DNA of 64,000 bases from Sinosporangium siamense (GCF_016863435.1 NZ_BOOW01000008.1:181069-245068); one strand, 5' to 3'. Positions 1 through 8,925 are shown, counted from the first letter of the stretch. Translations and numbers: made by a program. The notes: generated by a model from the sequence alone, not told the origin.

Positions 1-2478
1 GCCCCGGCTGCCCTCGATCCGGCCCATCATCTCGTCGGCGACGGCCTTGTACAGCTCCGCCTGCTCAGGCGTGAGCGTGCACCAGACCTTCATCTCCAGC
101 TTCTCCGGCAGGTCGGAGATGATCGACTTATCCGTCTTGAGGCGTCGCAACACGAACGGTCCGGTGGCCTGGCGCAACGCCCGCGCCGCCTCGTCGTCCC
201 CCCGCACCTCGATCGGCACCTGGTAGCGCTCCCGGAACCGCTGCGCCGACCCGAGAAGCCCCGGATTGCAGAACTCCATGATCGACCACAGCTCCGCCAG
301 GTGGTTCTCCACCGGCGTGCCCGTCAACGCGAGCCGCGACCGCGCCGGAATCGCGCGTACGGCGCGAGCCTGCCTGGCCGCGCTGTTCTTGATGGCCTGA
401 GCCTCGTCGCACACCACCCGGCCCCACACCACTCCGGCCAGCATGTCGAGGTCACGCAGTGCTGTGCCGTACGTCGTGACCACCAGATCGGCCTCGCCCG
501 CCGCGGCGTCGAACTCCGCCCCGCGCGTGCGCCCGCCCCCGTGGTGAATGTAGACGCGCAACGAAGGCGCGAACCGCCCGGCCTCCCTGTGCCAGTTGCC
601 CACCAGCGACATCGGGCAGATGAGCAGCGTCGGTCCCGGCGGGGCGCCGCCGTCGCGCGGCACTCGCTCGTCGAGCATCAGCGCCAATGTCTGCGCGGTC
701 TTCCCGAGTCCCATGTCGTCGGCGAGAATGCCGCCGAGCCCGAGCCCCGACAGGAAGCTCAACCACGACAGACCACGCTCCTGATAAGGCCGGAGCGAGC
801 CCTGGAAGTCGGCGGGCGTCGGCACAGGCGTCAGACGGCGATCCGCCTGACCCGACAACAACGCCCCGAGCGGTCCCTCGGCGTCCACCCCGACGAGGGG
901 CAGATCGACCTCGCCGCCCTCCACGACCTGCCGGATCAGCTCGCCCACCGTGGTCGAGCCGTCCCGGCCGCGCTCGACCACCCGCAGGGCGGCCTTGAGC
1001 TGCCTGTCGTCCAGCTCGACCCACTGGCCGCGCACCCGGGCCAGCGGGATCTTGAGCCTGGCCAGCTCGTCGAGCTCCTCCTCGGTGATCGTGTGATCGC
1101 CGATCGCGAGGTCCATCCGGAAATCGAGCCGCGTGTCCAACCCGAACGAGCCCTCGGCACCCCCGGCGGCACGCAGCCGCAGGCCGAGCCCCTGCCGTCC
1201 GGCCCAGGCGGGCAGCCGCACCCCATAACCCGCCGCCCGCAGCAGCGGCGCCGCGTTCCGCAGGAAACGAAACGCCCACGCGGTCTCCACCATCAGGCTC
1301 GTCGGCCGCGGCGCGCGGAGGGCCGTATGCAGATCGGGCCAGAGGCGTACGGCACGGCGCAGCCCGGCCTCGAGCTCCGCCTCCGGGCGCTCGGGCGACC
1401 ACGCCTCCCGCTCACCCGCCCAGATCCGCTCCGCCGGCATCAGCAGCTCGGAGTCCTCCGCCGACTGAAGCGCGAACTCCACCCGCCACACGTCGTCGTC
1501 GACCGGCTCGACCAGGTGGAAGTGCACCCGCCAGGGGCCGTCCAGTTCGTGGGCCGCCTCCAGCCACTTGCGCAGCGCACCGTCGAGCCGCTCCGCGTCC
1601 TTGGGCTTGGCCTGCGGGAGCTCCGCGTCGTCCCCGGTGAGCGCCAGCAACCACCTGTCGGGGAGCGGCGCCTTGAGTCCGGGCCGCTGCCCCACGAGCA
1701 GCCGCTCAGGCAACCTCCGCCGCACCGCCGCGTCGACCAGCCCGCCGAGAACCTCGCGCAGGGTGTCGCTCGCGTCGATGGCCGGCTGTGTCCTGTGACC
1801 GGCGTCCGTGGTCGTCTGCTGCTCTTCGTGCTCTTTGCCGGTGGCTTCGCCGTTCGTGTTCGCGGCTCGGCACACCGGGGGCATGGCGGCGGCCAGTTCG
1901 GCGAACGCGGTGGCGTCCGCTCCGGTCAGCACCGGCACCCAGCGGGCGGCGTGGCCGGTTCCCTCTGCCACGAGTTGAGGCAGCACCCGGCCGCGGCGGG
2001 CCAGACTCCGCGCCGCGTCGGCCACCACCGCGAGATAGCGGAGCGAGGCGGCCGGCTTGAACGGGGGCGCTTCGCTTTCCTCACCCGCCCCCCAGACCAG
2101 GGCGAGCAGGTCGAGTGCCTGGTCAGGGGCCATCAGGACAGCGGGGACCGTATAGGCGGCGAGCCGCCGCCCGTGCGGCGGGGCGGGCAGCCCCGACTCG
2201 GGAGAAGGAAGCGGGCCACCCCGGGCGGAGCCCGGCAGCACCACGGGCAGCTCGGCGGCCGGCGTCTCGGCAGTGGTGGGCTCGGCGGTGGCGGGTCGCT
2301 CCGCTCGCTCGGTCCGGAGGAGATCGTCGAGCGTCGTGCGGAGGGTGAGCGGGTCGGCGGCGAAGGGGTGGGGCTGGGGGGATGAATCGAGCGGCGGTGC
2401 GGCGGGGGCTGTGCGGGCGGTGTCCTCAGCCCAGATGACTAGTTTCCCGGCCGTCCAGCCGCCATGAAGCAAGAGCAC
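1..2478 (-). CDS. SNF2-family DEAD/DEAH-box ATPase (HepA-like), 3' end outside window
   Basis: Superfamily 2 DNA translocase/helicase of the bacterial SNF2 (HepA/RapA-like) type, presumably acting on chromosomal DNA or stalled complexes; the exact role is unknown. About 826 residues are visible. The first ~550 form the long N-terminal region usual in actinobacterial members. The ATPase core follows: Walker A DDMGLGKTAQ near residue 587, DEAQ box in VCDEAQAIKN near 690, motif III LTGTPVEN near 720, then PFVLRRLKTDK. The frame runs off the left edge before the C-terminal helicase motifs, so it is partial only because of the window. The start is GTG at 2478: a GGGGG tract precedes it and the first residues (LLLHGGW...LVIWAED) match the family N-terminus. 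Family confident, biological role not. Confidence 0.93.
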   Translation of the reverse strand, partial: MLLLHGGWTAGKLVIWAEDTARTAPAAPPLDSSPQPHPFAADPLTLRTTLDDLLRTERAERPATAEPTTAETPAAELPVVLPGSARGGPLPSPESGLPAPPHGRRLAAYTVPAVLMAPDQALDLLALVWGAGEESEAPPFKPAASLRYLAVVADAARSLARRGRVLPQLVAEGTGHAARWVPVLTGADATAFAELAAAMPPVCRAANTNGEATGKEHEEQQTTTDAGHRTQPAIDASDTLREVLGGLVDAAVRRRLPERLLVGQRPGLKAPLPDRWLLALTGDDAELPQAKPKDAERLDGALRKWLEAAHELDGPWRVHFHLVEPVDDDVWRVEFALQSAEDSELLMPAERIWAGEREAWSPERPEAELEAGLRRAVRLWPDLHTALRAPRPTSLMVETAWAFRFLRNAAPLLRAAGYGVRLPAWAGRQGLGLRLRAAGGAEGSFGLDTRLDFRMDLAIGDHTITEEELDELARLKIPLARVRGQWVELDDRQLKAALRVVERGRDGSTTVGELIRQVVEGGEVDLPLVGVDAEGPLGALLSGQADRRLTPVPTPADFQGSLRPYQERGLSWLSFLSGLGLGGILADDMGLGKTAQTLALMLDERVPRDGGAPPGPTLLICPMSLVGNWHREAGRFAPSLRVYIHHGGGRTRGAEFDAAAGEADLVVTTYGTALRDLDMLAGVVWGRVVCDEAQAIKNSAARQARAVRAIPARSRLALTGTPVENHLAELWSIMEFCNPGLLGSAQRFRERYQVPIEVRGDDEAARALRQATGPFVLRRLKTDKSIISDLPEKLEMKVWCTLTPEQAELYKAVADEMMGRIEGSRG

Positions 2479-2894
2479 GCAAATACCCCCGAATGTCGCC
2501 GAATTCCCTTGGCCTGAATTGCCGCCCATGCAAGGTACCCGCTCCCGCTGACGGGTGACACTGAATGGTTCTATGCCGAACAAATGACCACTGAACGGTC
2601 ATACAAGGTCACCCCCCGTCCCGAATCACCTGGGAAAACGGCCCCGGCGCCCAGCCGTCGAACCACTCCCAGCCGACAGTCGGGCCGGGCGCGGTGCGCC
2701 CGGCCGCCAGGTCGTCAGGGAACGGAATGCCTGTCTGCTGGGATGCTCAACCAGGTGGGGTGGGCGGCTATTCCCGGACCAGTCGGACGTCTTTCTGGCA
2801 TCCAGCGCGGCGTTGACGTGGGGAACCGTACGATGTGGCCTCACGCTATGCGGGCACTCGGTTACCGATCGTGGTTGATGTGAAGGGGCGTTCC
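2479..2894. promoter_or_regulatory. divergent intergenic region with an inverted repeat
   Basis: This is about 415 bases between the helicase (-) and the sigma-like gene (+). I see no convincing gene. It contains a perfect 6-bp inverted repeat ATGACC-N7-GGTCAT at 2584-2602, about 105 bases upstream of the helicase start, which could be an operator. The open frames here lack ribosome-binding sites and look like chance in GC-rich DNA. Confidence 0.35.
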
Positions 2895-4727
2895 GTGGGG
2901 CGATCCATTCGACATGACCGGGCGTTGGCCCGGCCCTATCGCGACCTTGTGTGGCTGGCCTATCTCGCGTTGCCGGTCGGCGGCGGGGGGCAGGGGGAGC
3001 GGCGGCTTGTCTTCGCGCATCGGCTGGTGGCGCGGGTCGTCGGCAGGCGGCCTTGGGCCGGGGCCGATGTCTATCCTCGGCTCAGGCGTGAGGTGCTGCG
3101 CCGTGCGCTGAGCCGGCGGGTGTTGCCGACGCCGGCCTGGTCCACCTCTGTCGATGTCGTTCCGGCGGTGACTCGGGGCACCGACGTCGCCTTCACCGAG
3201 GCGCTCGACAGGCTGCCCGCGTCGGCCCGCGCGGCTTACGGGCTGCTCAGGCTGGAAGGGCTCTCGCCGTCCGCCGTGCGAGGGGTGCTCGCCTCCGCCG
3301 GGGTCGGTGATCCGGGGGCGGCGCTCGCCGCCGTCGCCGCTCTGGAGACGGACTTCGGGCCCGACTGCGCCGTCGCCCACCGGCCGTCCACCGATCCCAC
3401 GATCGCCCGCGTCTACGGGCGCGTCTCCTCCTGCCGTGCCCCCCGGCTGCTGATCGCGGGGGTCGTGCTCGCGTCGCTCGCCGCGGCGGCGACGGTGCCG
3501 CTCTGGTGGGGGCTGTCCGGTGAGCGCGGCGCGGCGCACGGCGACGGGGGCGGCGGGCCCGCCGTCTCCGGGCCCGTGATCGCGCGTGCGCCGAGTGGCG
3601 CCTGGCGCACGACCACCGACCTCGACCTGACCGCGTGGGAGCCGCGAGGCGGGCTGACCGACGACAACGCCCTGATCGGGCGGGCGCTCGCCGCCTGGCT
3701 CGCACCTGAGCGTGTGCCGGCGCGGGTGTTCCACCGGGTGTCGGCCCGCCCTCCCGCGGCCGACCCCCAGTTGCTTTACGCCGGGCTGCTCCACGGGGTG
3801 CGCGTCGTGCTGTTGCGCGACCCCGGGCGGGTCGCCCGATACGCCGAGGAGGCCTCCGGCCCCACCCTGCAGGTGTTCCCCGAACCCCGGGGCGAGGGCG
3901 ACGGGGCGACCCCGCTCAAGCTCCTCACCTCGCGCTCGGGAGCGCACTACCTCCTGCCGCCCTGGGTCGCCGAGGTCTCCGCCGCGCCGCTCGACACCGC
4001 CCCCGCCCGGTGGCGGCCCGTCGCCGTGAGGGCCGGGGTGACCGCCCCCATCCCCGCCGAGCGCCGGCGGCGCTGCTGGCGAGGGCCCGTCCTGCGCCTT
4101 CGCGCTCCGGAGGTCGGCGCGGGCCTGCCGTACACCGTGATGGACATGGGCCGCCTGACGCTCGCTCGCCTCGCCTACGCGCAGGCCGTGTCGGCGGGCG
4201 GCGACGGCGTCGCCCGCGACGTCGGCGAGATCCCGGCGGGCACCGCCGCCTGGACCCACCTCGGGTGCGCCTTCACCCGCCCCGGCGGCGAGGTGCGGTC
4301 GGCCACCGCGTGGGAGTTCTGGGCCGGCAGGCTCCCCGAGGGGGCCCACGGCAGGTGGCTCTGCGCCCGCTTCGCCGGTGTCAACGGGCACAGCATCACC
4401 CGCGCGGTGCTGCTCGTGACCTCCCAAGGGCACACCAGTCCCCTCCCGACCGGCCGCCGCCGCGACACCTGGGATTGCAGTCACCTAAGACGCGACATCG
4501 CCGCCGGCACGTGGTGGAAAGGCCCCTCCGGCCGCTGGCACTACCTCGCCGCCGCGGCCGGCAGCGTCACCCGCCTCCGCCTCTCCCCACCCGGCGCCCC
4601 CGAACGCACGGCTCCCGGCGGCTTCGCCGCGATCCAGGGTCCGGTGGGCGGTGATACTCCCGTCCGCGATGTGCCTGTCGGTGCGGAGACTGAGTCGGGG
4701 GACGCGGTGCCGGTTTATCAGCGGTGA
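2895..4727 (+). CDS. sigma-factor-like / single-pass transmembrane protein of unknown function
   Basis: 610 residues from the GTG at 2895, chosen because AAGGGG lies about 6 bases upstream. Residues ~1-170 resemble a degenerate sigma-70 arrangement: an R-rich helical first part, then a segment like sigma region 4 (LPASARAAYGLLRLEGLSPS). One hydrophobic segment (LLIAGVVLASLAAAATVPLWW, ~residues 205-225) follows, then ~385 residues that should be extracytoplasmic. I recognise no enzyme motif in the latter. The layout (DNA-binding-like cytoplasmic part, one membrane span, external domain) suggests a membrane-tethered regulator, but sigma region 2 is not convincing, so promoter recognition is doubtful. 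The final ~45 codons are repeated downstream (see the 4593-4922 repeat). Confidence 0.7.
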   Translation: MGRSIRHDRALARPYRDLVWLAYLALPVGGGGQGERRLVFAHRLVARVVGRRPWAGADVYPRLRREVLRRALSRRVLPTPAWSTSVDVVPAVTRGTDVAFTEALDRLPASARAAYGLLRLEGLSPSAVRGVLASAGVGDPGAALAAVAALETDFGPDCAVAHRPSTDPTIARVYGRVSSCRAPRLLIAGVVLASLAAAATVPLWWGLSGERGAAHGDGGGGPAVSGPVIARAPSGAWRTTTDLDLTAWEPRGGLTDDNALIGRALAAWLAPERVPARVFHRVSARPPAADPQLLYAGLLHGVRVVLLRDPGRVARYAEEASGPTLQVFPEPRGEGDGATPLKLLTSRSGAHYLLPPWVAEVSAAPLDTAPARWRPVAVRAGVTAPIPAERRRRCWRGPVLRLRAPEVGAGLPYTVMDMGRLTLARLAYAQAVSAGGDGVARDVGEIPAGTAAWTHLGCAFTRPGGEVRSATAWEFWAGRLPEGAHGRWLCARFAGVNGHSITRAVLLVTSQGHTSPLPTGRRRDTWDCSHLRRDIAAGTWWKGPSGRWHYLAAAAGSVTRLRLSPPGAPERTAPGGFAAIQGPVGGDTPVRDVPVGAETESGDAVPVYQR

Positions 4728-4922
4728 GCCGGGGTCGGGGGGTTGTTTGCGGTGGAGGATGGGTTTTCGCTGGTGAAGAGGGATTCGGGTGCCGCCGAGC
4801 GCACGGCTTTCGGCGGCTTCGCGGCGATTCGGGGTCCGGTGGGCGGTGATATTCCCGTCCGCGATGTGTCTGTCGGTGCGGAGACCGCGTCGGGGGACGC
4901 GGTGCCGGTTTATCAGCGGTGA
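4593..4922 (+). repeat. duplicated 3' tail of the preceding gene
   Basis: Bases 4593-4727 (last ~44 codons plus stop) recur at 4788-4922 with roughly 90% identity and an exact 195-base offset. The copy therefore stays in the same frame and ends in the same VPVYQR-stop. The 60 bases between the copies are also open in that frame, so reading through the TGA at 4725 would add 65 residues ending in a second copy of the tail. I read this as a segmental duplication that later diverged. Confidence 0.85.
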
Positions 4923-5086
4923 GGTTGTCTGTTGCCGGGGGCGCAGTGGGTGGTGGGTGTCCTTCTTCTGGTCGCGGTCGTCCCGGCCCCTCGAGGCGGG
5001 GGCTTCCGGTTCGGTTGGGTCAGGGGCCCTTCGGGGGGTTGTCTGCGTCGGAGGAGGGGTTTTCGCAGGTGAAGAGGGATTCTGGC
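4741..5086. repeat. duplicated end of the convergent binding-protein gene
   Basis: Bases 4741-4790 match 5037-5086 at about 43 of 50 positions. The second copy is the extreme 3' coding end of the binding-protein gene on the minus strand (ESLFTCENPSSDADNPP). The first is a detached fragment reading SLFTSENPSSTANNPP. Together with the 4593-4922 repeat this shows that a junction containing the 3' ends of both convergent genes was duplicated as a block; about 100 extra bases (4923-5033) have no counterpart in the first copy. Confidence 0.75.
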
Positions 5087-5913
5087 TTGGGTTTGAAGGC
5101 GTTGGAGGGGATGCCGGGGAAGTTCTGCCGGAAGAAGGTTTCCCAGGAGCCGCTGCGAATGAAGTCTCTGATTTTGCCGGTGAGGGTTTGGCAGTCGGTG
5201 AAGCTGTTGTTCGGCAGGCCGATGCCGTAATACTCGAAATGGCCGAAGGAAAGGTCGTCGACGACCTGCACCTTCTTGTCCTGGGCCGCGCTTCCGTAGA
5301 GGATCAGCTGGTCGGCCGAGACGGCGTCGACGGATTTTTTCTTCAGGTTGTCGATGCACTGGGTGATGCCGTCCTCCACGGAGACGTGGAGGTTTCGCAG
5401 GTCCAGTTCCTGCAGGGAGGTCGAGCCGCCCATTGTGCAGATCGTCTTGCCCTCCAGGTCCGCGATGCTTTTGATCTCCTTGTTGTCCGCGAGGGTCATC
5501 ACCCCCTTCTTGTTCACCAGGTAGGGGCCGGCGAAGTCGATGCTTTCCCTGCGGTCGTCGGTGATGGAGAAGCTGGCGAGGACCGCCTGGGTCAAATGCG
5601 GCTCCTCGGTGAGGGCCGACATGCGTTCCCCGATCGTCAGATCCACGAAACGGGTCTCGAACCCGAGTTCCGCGGCGAGCCAGTTGGCGAGGCCGAGATC
5701 GAAACCGTCGCGTTTGTTGCCCCCGACCTCCAGATACCCCATGCCGGGCTGGTCGGTCAGCACGCCGATGGTGACCCGGTTTCCTTTCGTGAACGCGGCG
5801 GTCGCGGCCTTCTTGCCGGGCGGTGAGGCGGGGGTGGACGGCGTCGTGCACGCGGAGAGGAGGAGCAGGGCCGCGGCGAGGAGGCTGACGTGGCGGCGGA
5901 CTTTGGCTGGCAC
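5020..5913 (-). CDS. solute-binding lipoprotein (amino-acid-binding SBP family 3)
   Basis: 297 residues from the GTG at 5913, which has GAGGGA 6-7 bases upstream; an ATG six codons earlier (5931) is possible but has no good site. A lipoprotein signal peptide ends in LLLLSAC, followed by a Ser/Thr/Pro linker. The body has the family 3 pattern (VGVLTDQPGMGYLE-like opening, GFDLGLANWLAAELGFE, FAGPYLVNKKGVM, a D-L-x-GKTI step). Such proteins normally deliver amino acids to an ABC permease, but there is no permease or ATPase here. The partner is the membrane protein at 5934-6713, only 20 bases upstream (two bases from the alternative ATG), so it may instead act as a sensor. The ligand is unknown. 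Confidence 0.85.
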   Translation of the reverse strand: MPAKVRRHVSLLAAALLLLSACTTPSTPASPPGKKAATAAFTKGNRVTIGVLTDQPGMGYLEVGGNKRDGFDLGLANWLAAELGFETRFVDLTIGERMSALTEEPHLTQAVLASFSITDDRRESIDFAGPYLVNKKGVMTLADNKEIKSIADLEGKTICTMGGSTSLQELDLRNLHVSVEDGITQCIDNLKKKSVDAVSADQLILYGSAAQDKKVQVVDDLSFGHFEYYGIGLPNNSFTDCQTLTGKIRDFIRSGSWETFFRQNFPGIPSNAFKPKPESLFTCENPSSDADNPPKGP

Positions 5914-5933
5914 AGTTATATCCCTCAACATCC

Positions 5934-6713
5934 CTAGTTGTAGAGCACGGCTTCCGACACGGTGAGGCTGACGACGCAGGCGGGGTCGGGCTGGTGGAGG
6001 ACCAGCGAGATCACCGCCTCGCGTGTCGTGTCCCCGAGCCGTAGCCGGACTTCCTGGCCGGAGGCGACGTTCTCGATCGCGAGAGGGCGTTTCGCCTGTC
6101 CGTCGAGGATGGGGAGGAAGTCCATGCGCGCGGGGTCGACGCATGCTCCGGTGGGGGACGTGTTTCTGATGTCCACCGTGAGCGCCAGATAGTCACGTGT
6201 CGTGGGTGACATGGGGATCGCGATGCTCGCCTGGGTGCCGCCTCTCATCTCGCCTCCGTTCTCCACGGCGACGGCTCCGAGAGTGATGTCGGGTTTGTGG
6301 ATGCCGAACCAGTAAGTCGTGGCCAAGCCGATCGCCAGAGCCACGGTGACGATCGACGCCCACAGGCGGGGGCGTCGTCTGCGCATGACAGGTGGGGCGG
6401 ACAAGTCCGCCGGTGGCACGTGATGCCGGAACAGGCCGAAGAGGCCGACCATCAAGCCGCCGAAGCCGGTGAAGATCCCGATGGGGAGCGCCAGGATGTT
6501 GGCGATCTCCGCGCCCTTGGCACCCAAGGTGACGAGCTGGTAGGTGAGGAACAGGGTGCCGATGAAGATCAACAGCAGGAACCACGTCAGGATCAGCCAC
6601 CATCTGACGCGACTTAGGGGTGACCCTAATTCCGGATTATGGGGTGTGTCGTTATGTGGTTTGGGGTGTGCCGGCACGTTGTCCGGTCCGGCCTGTCGTC
6701 TGTTGCTGGCCAC
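5934..6713 (-). CDS. membrane protein paired with the solute-binding lipoprotein
   Basis: 259 residues from the GTG at 6713. A Pro/Asn-rich cytoplasmic N-terminus (~35 residues) is followed by two hydrophobic helices (WWLILTWFLLLIFIGTLFL and a Gly/Leu-rich one, ALPIGIFTGFGGLMVGLFGL), a basic loop RRRRPR, a third helix (~130-150), and a ~110-residue predicted external beta-rich domain. It is not an ABC permease: it has no EAA loop and too few spans. The stop lies 2 bases before an in-frame ATG of the binding-protein gene, so the two are very likely one transcript. I recognise no family; a receptor or scaffold for the binding protein is a reasonable inference. Confidence 0.75.
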   Translation of the reverse strand: MASNRRQAGPDNVPAHPKPHNDTPHNPELGSPLSRVRWWLILTWFLLLIFIGTLFLTYQLVTLGAKGAEIANILALPIGIFTGFGGLMVGLFGLFRHHVPPADLSAPPVMRRRRPRLWASIVTVALAIGLATTYWFGIHKPDITLGAVAVENGGEMRGGTQASIAIPMSPTTRDYLALTVDIRNTSPTGACVDPARMDFLPILDGQAKRPLAIENVASGQEVRLRLGDTTREAVISLVLHQPDPACVVSLTVSEAVLYN

Positions 6714-6864
6714 GGCTTAAAACTATCCACAAAACTATGGCTATGCCCAGAAGGGGGATAAAGCCACGTCTGCGCTGACCTGCGGGGAACCGCACTCTTA
6801 ACATATTCGTTGCAAGTGATCGGTACGTGGTTGGGAGCCGGCTGTATAAGCGACTAGGAGTCCG
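6714..6864. promoter_or_regulatory. divergent promoter region
   Basis: 150 bases separate the divergent membrane-protein gene and the lipoprotein gene. TATAAG at about 6844 is a possible -10 for the rightward gene, with only a weak -35. AT content is higher than in the flanks. Both promoters must lie here, but I cannot fix them. Confidence 0.3.
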
Positions 6865-7428
6865 ATGGCACTACCCTCCGCCCCTCAGAGAGTCGACGAC
6901 AGGCAAAGGTCGCCCGGTCGGGAACGGAGCGGGGGACGCCTCTCCTCCCGCACCATCACGATCGGCGCGGTCGCGACTCTGTCGGCAATGGTGCTGAGCT
7001 CGTGCGCGACCGATGTTCACTGGCGTAATGCCGAGCCCGACGACGCTCCGGTCTGGCAGGACGTCCCTTCCCCCTATGTCGAGGAAGACGACGGGGATGA
7101 GGACTTCGGCGAGGACGAGGGTGACGATGTAGTTGCGCACTGTGTGCGGCGATTACGGGTGAAAATGGGCACGTATCGTGTGGTAGCAGATAAGCATTGC
7201 GACAGGGCCGGAAAGCACACCGCCTTCATGTGGTACTACGGCGGCAAGATGGTGAAGGGATTGGTCTCCAAGGGGAAGATTAAACGGCCGCCCAAGGATG
7301 TGTGGGTGTCCACGCGCAGTGGTGACGAGATTAGCCGCACCGGACGAATTATTCGGGGCGGTTTCGGCTTTTCGGACGACGATGAAGACTTCGACGAGGG
7401 AAGCGGCAGGAGCGGCGCCGGCTCCTAG
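6865..7428 (+). CDS. small exported (lipo)protein, acidic, unknown function
   Basis: 187 residues; ATG at 6865 with AGGAG nine bases upstream. A ~30-residue basic N-terminus (many Arg) precedes a hydrophobic stretch ending LSAMVLSSCAT, a plausible lipobox (LSSC). Acidic segments (EEDDGDEDFGEDEGDD and DDDEDFDE) flank a ~70-residue basic region containing two Cys (HCVRRLRVKM and DKHCDRAGKH) that could form a disulphide. I do not recognise the family. The gene stands alone between divergent and downstream units. Confidence 0.7.
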   Translation: MALPSAPQRVDDRQRSPGRERSGGRLSSRTITIGAVATLSAMVLSSCATDVHWRNAEPDDAPVWQDVPSPYVEEDDGDEDFGEDEGDDVVAHCVRRLRVKMGTYRVVADKHCDRAGKHTAFMWYYGGKMVKGLVSKGKIKRPPKDVWVSTRSGDEISRTGRIIRGGFGFSDDDEDFDEGSGRSGAGS

Positions 7429-7659
7429 ACCCTGGGGTGGGACGCCCGCTCGCAAGCCAGTGTGGTCGCCGATAAGGGCGGGGGGACTTCTGCTCAAAGG
7501 GTGCCACTCCGGACGAGGTTCCTGAGCACCGAATCGGGGCGGGGCGGGGGGTGACAAGAGGCCTTCGGCCGTGGTCCGGGGGGCCGAGGATCTGGCGCGG
7601 AACCGTTCCCGCAGGGGTACGCTGCATTACCTGGCATGGGTATCCGGGGGAAAGGCGAG

Positions 7660-8175
7660 ATGGGCGGCCACGTGAGTGCGATGGTCAGGCATGGCATGGC
7701 CGTGTTGCTGACCCTCGTCGTGGCGCTCGGCGTGGCGGCGATGCACACCCTGGGACACGTGTCCATGCAGGGATGCGGCCCCGCCCACGCCTCGGCGCCT
7801 CCCGGCGGTCACGGATCGAGTGCGGCGGGGGCGACCTCGCCGGATCCCCCGCAGGGCCCGGCGAAGGCCGGGCCGGCCGCCCTCCACGGCTCCAGTGCAT
7901 CCGTCCCCGAGCCGGTCACCGCGGCCGGCTCCGGGCCGCCGAACCCGCACGTGTTCGCCCGCGGCGGCGGAGCGCCGGGCCACCTCGACCCCACCGCCGT
8001 CTGCCTGGCCGTCCTGACCGGCCTCGTGGCCTTGCTGGCCGCCTTCGTGCTGCTCGGGTGGCGGCAGGCCCCGGCAAGGCCGTACGGCGCCGCCCAGGTG
8101 TCCTGGGTCGCCGCCCGGGGGCCGCCGCTCGCGGGGCGTCCACTGCTGGCTCGCCTTTCGGTTCTCCGTATTTAG
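7660..8175 (+). CDS. DUF6153-like small membrane protein
   Basis: 171 residues from the ATG at 7660 (GGGGGAAAGGCG upstream); an ATG at 7636 adds eight residues. One N-terminal helix (MAVLLTLVVALGVAAMHTLG) is followed by a His/Met/Pro/Gly-rich linker, a second helix (VCLAVLTGLVALLAAFVLLG) and a short basic tail. This two-helix plan with HTLGH near the first span and a downstream DUF305 gene is the pattern I know for actinobacterial DUF6153 proteins, often found near copper or metal-handling genes. The link to metal is inference from neighbours and His/Met content. The next gene starts 46 bases on, consistent with an operon. Confidence 0.7.
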   Translation: MGGHVSAMVRHGMAVLLTLVVALGVAAMHTLGHVSMQGCGPAHASAPPGGHGSSAAGATSPDPPQGPAKAGPAALHGSSASVPEPVTAAGSGPPNPHVFARGGGAPGHLDPTAVCLAVLTGLVALLAAFVLLGWRQAPARPYGAAQVSWVAARGPPLAGRPLLARLSVLRI

Positions 8176-8221
8176 GTCGATCTGCACCCCGCAGATCCCT
8201 TCAAGCACGGCAGAAACCACC

Positions 8222-8875
8222 ATGAAAGGCACTACACGCATGTCCGCGTTTTTCTCGATGTCCAAGTTCCGGATACTGGCCGTGGCCGCGGCGGCTTCCG
8301 CCGTACTCGCCGGATGTGCCGGCGGGGGAGGGGACACCTCGGCCGGATCCGGGGACCACTCGGGCGGGCACGGCGCCACAGCGTCCTCGTCCGCGCCGGC
8401 GACGGCGGCCGGCACGGCGCCCGCCGCGGCGTTCAACGACGCCGATGTGATGTTCGCCCAGATGATGATCCCGCACCACCGGCAGGCCATCGAGATGTCC
8501 GAACTGGCGGAGACCCGAGCCGCCGACGCCGAGATCAAGAAGCTGGCCGCGGAGATCAAGGCGGCGCAGGGCCCGGAGATCGCCACCTTGACCGGGTGGC
8601 TGAAGGACTGGGGCAAGGGCCCCATGCCCGAGGGGCACACGATGGACGGCATGATGACCGGCGACGAGATGGCCGACCTCGGGAAGGCCAAGGGGGCGAA
8701 GTTCGACAAGATGTTCGCCGAGCTCATGATCCGCCACCATGAGGGCGCGATCACGATGGCGCGGACGGAGGTCGAGCAGGGGGCGTTCGCCGAGGCCAAG
8801 GCCATGGCGAAGACCATCGTCGACACTCAGCAGGCCGAGATCGACACGATGCGCGAACTGCTGAAGAAGCTCTAG
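8222..8875 (+). CDS. DUF305-family lipoprotein
   Basis: 217 residues from the ATG at 8222; the ATG at 8240 (MSAFFSMSKF) is equally possible, with AAAGG upstream. The signal ends in a lipobox (AVLAGCAG). The mature part is a ferritin-like helical DUF305 domain in two halves, each with the typical His motif: MMIPHHRQAIEM near residue 80 and LMIRHHEGAITMA near 165. DUF305 proteins are secreted or surface-anchored and are repeatedly found with copper or metal genes, where His/Met pairs may bind metal. The activity is undetermined. It follows the DUF6153-like gene and is closed by a strong hairpin. Confidence 0.9.
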   Translation: MKGTTRMSAFFSMSKFRILAVAAAASAVLAGCAGGGGDTSAGSGDHSGGHGATASSSAPATAAGTAPAAAFNDADVMFAQMMIPHHRQAIEMSELAETRAADAEIKKLAAEIKAAQGPEIATLTGWLKDWGKGPMPEGHTMDGMMTGDEMADLGKAKGAKFDKMFAELMIRHHEGAITMARTEVEQGAFAEAKAMAKTIVDTQQAEIDTMRELLKKL

Positions 8876-8883
8876 ACCCGGCG

Positions 8884-8925
8884 GTGCCGGGGCCACGCGG
8901 CGGCTTCGCCGTACGGCCCCGGCAC
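8884..8925 (+). terminator. hairpin terminator after the DUF305 gene
   Basis: GTGCCGGGGCC (8884-8894) pairs perfectly with GGCCCCGGCAC (8915-8925), with an inner hairpin (CGGCGG..CGCCG) in the loop. It begins nine bases after the stop codon. There is no U-tract, as is common in actinomycetes. Confidence 0.75.

Noticed and set aside
301..2385. 694-codon open frame on the plus strand
   Set aside because: It is the antisense of the SNF2 helicase. Product is Arg/Pro/His-rich with no domain, while the minus strand shows DDMGLGKT and DEAQ motifs.
2584..2883. 99-codon gene in the helicase upstream gap
   Set aside because: No ribosome site, Arg/Pro/Gly composition as expected from non-coding GC-rich DNA, and overlaps the inverted repeat.
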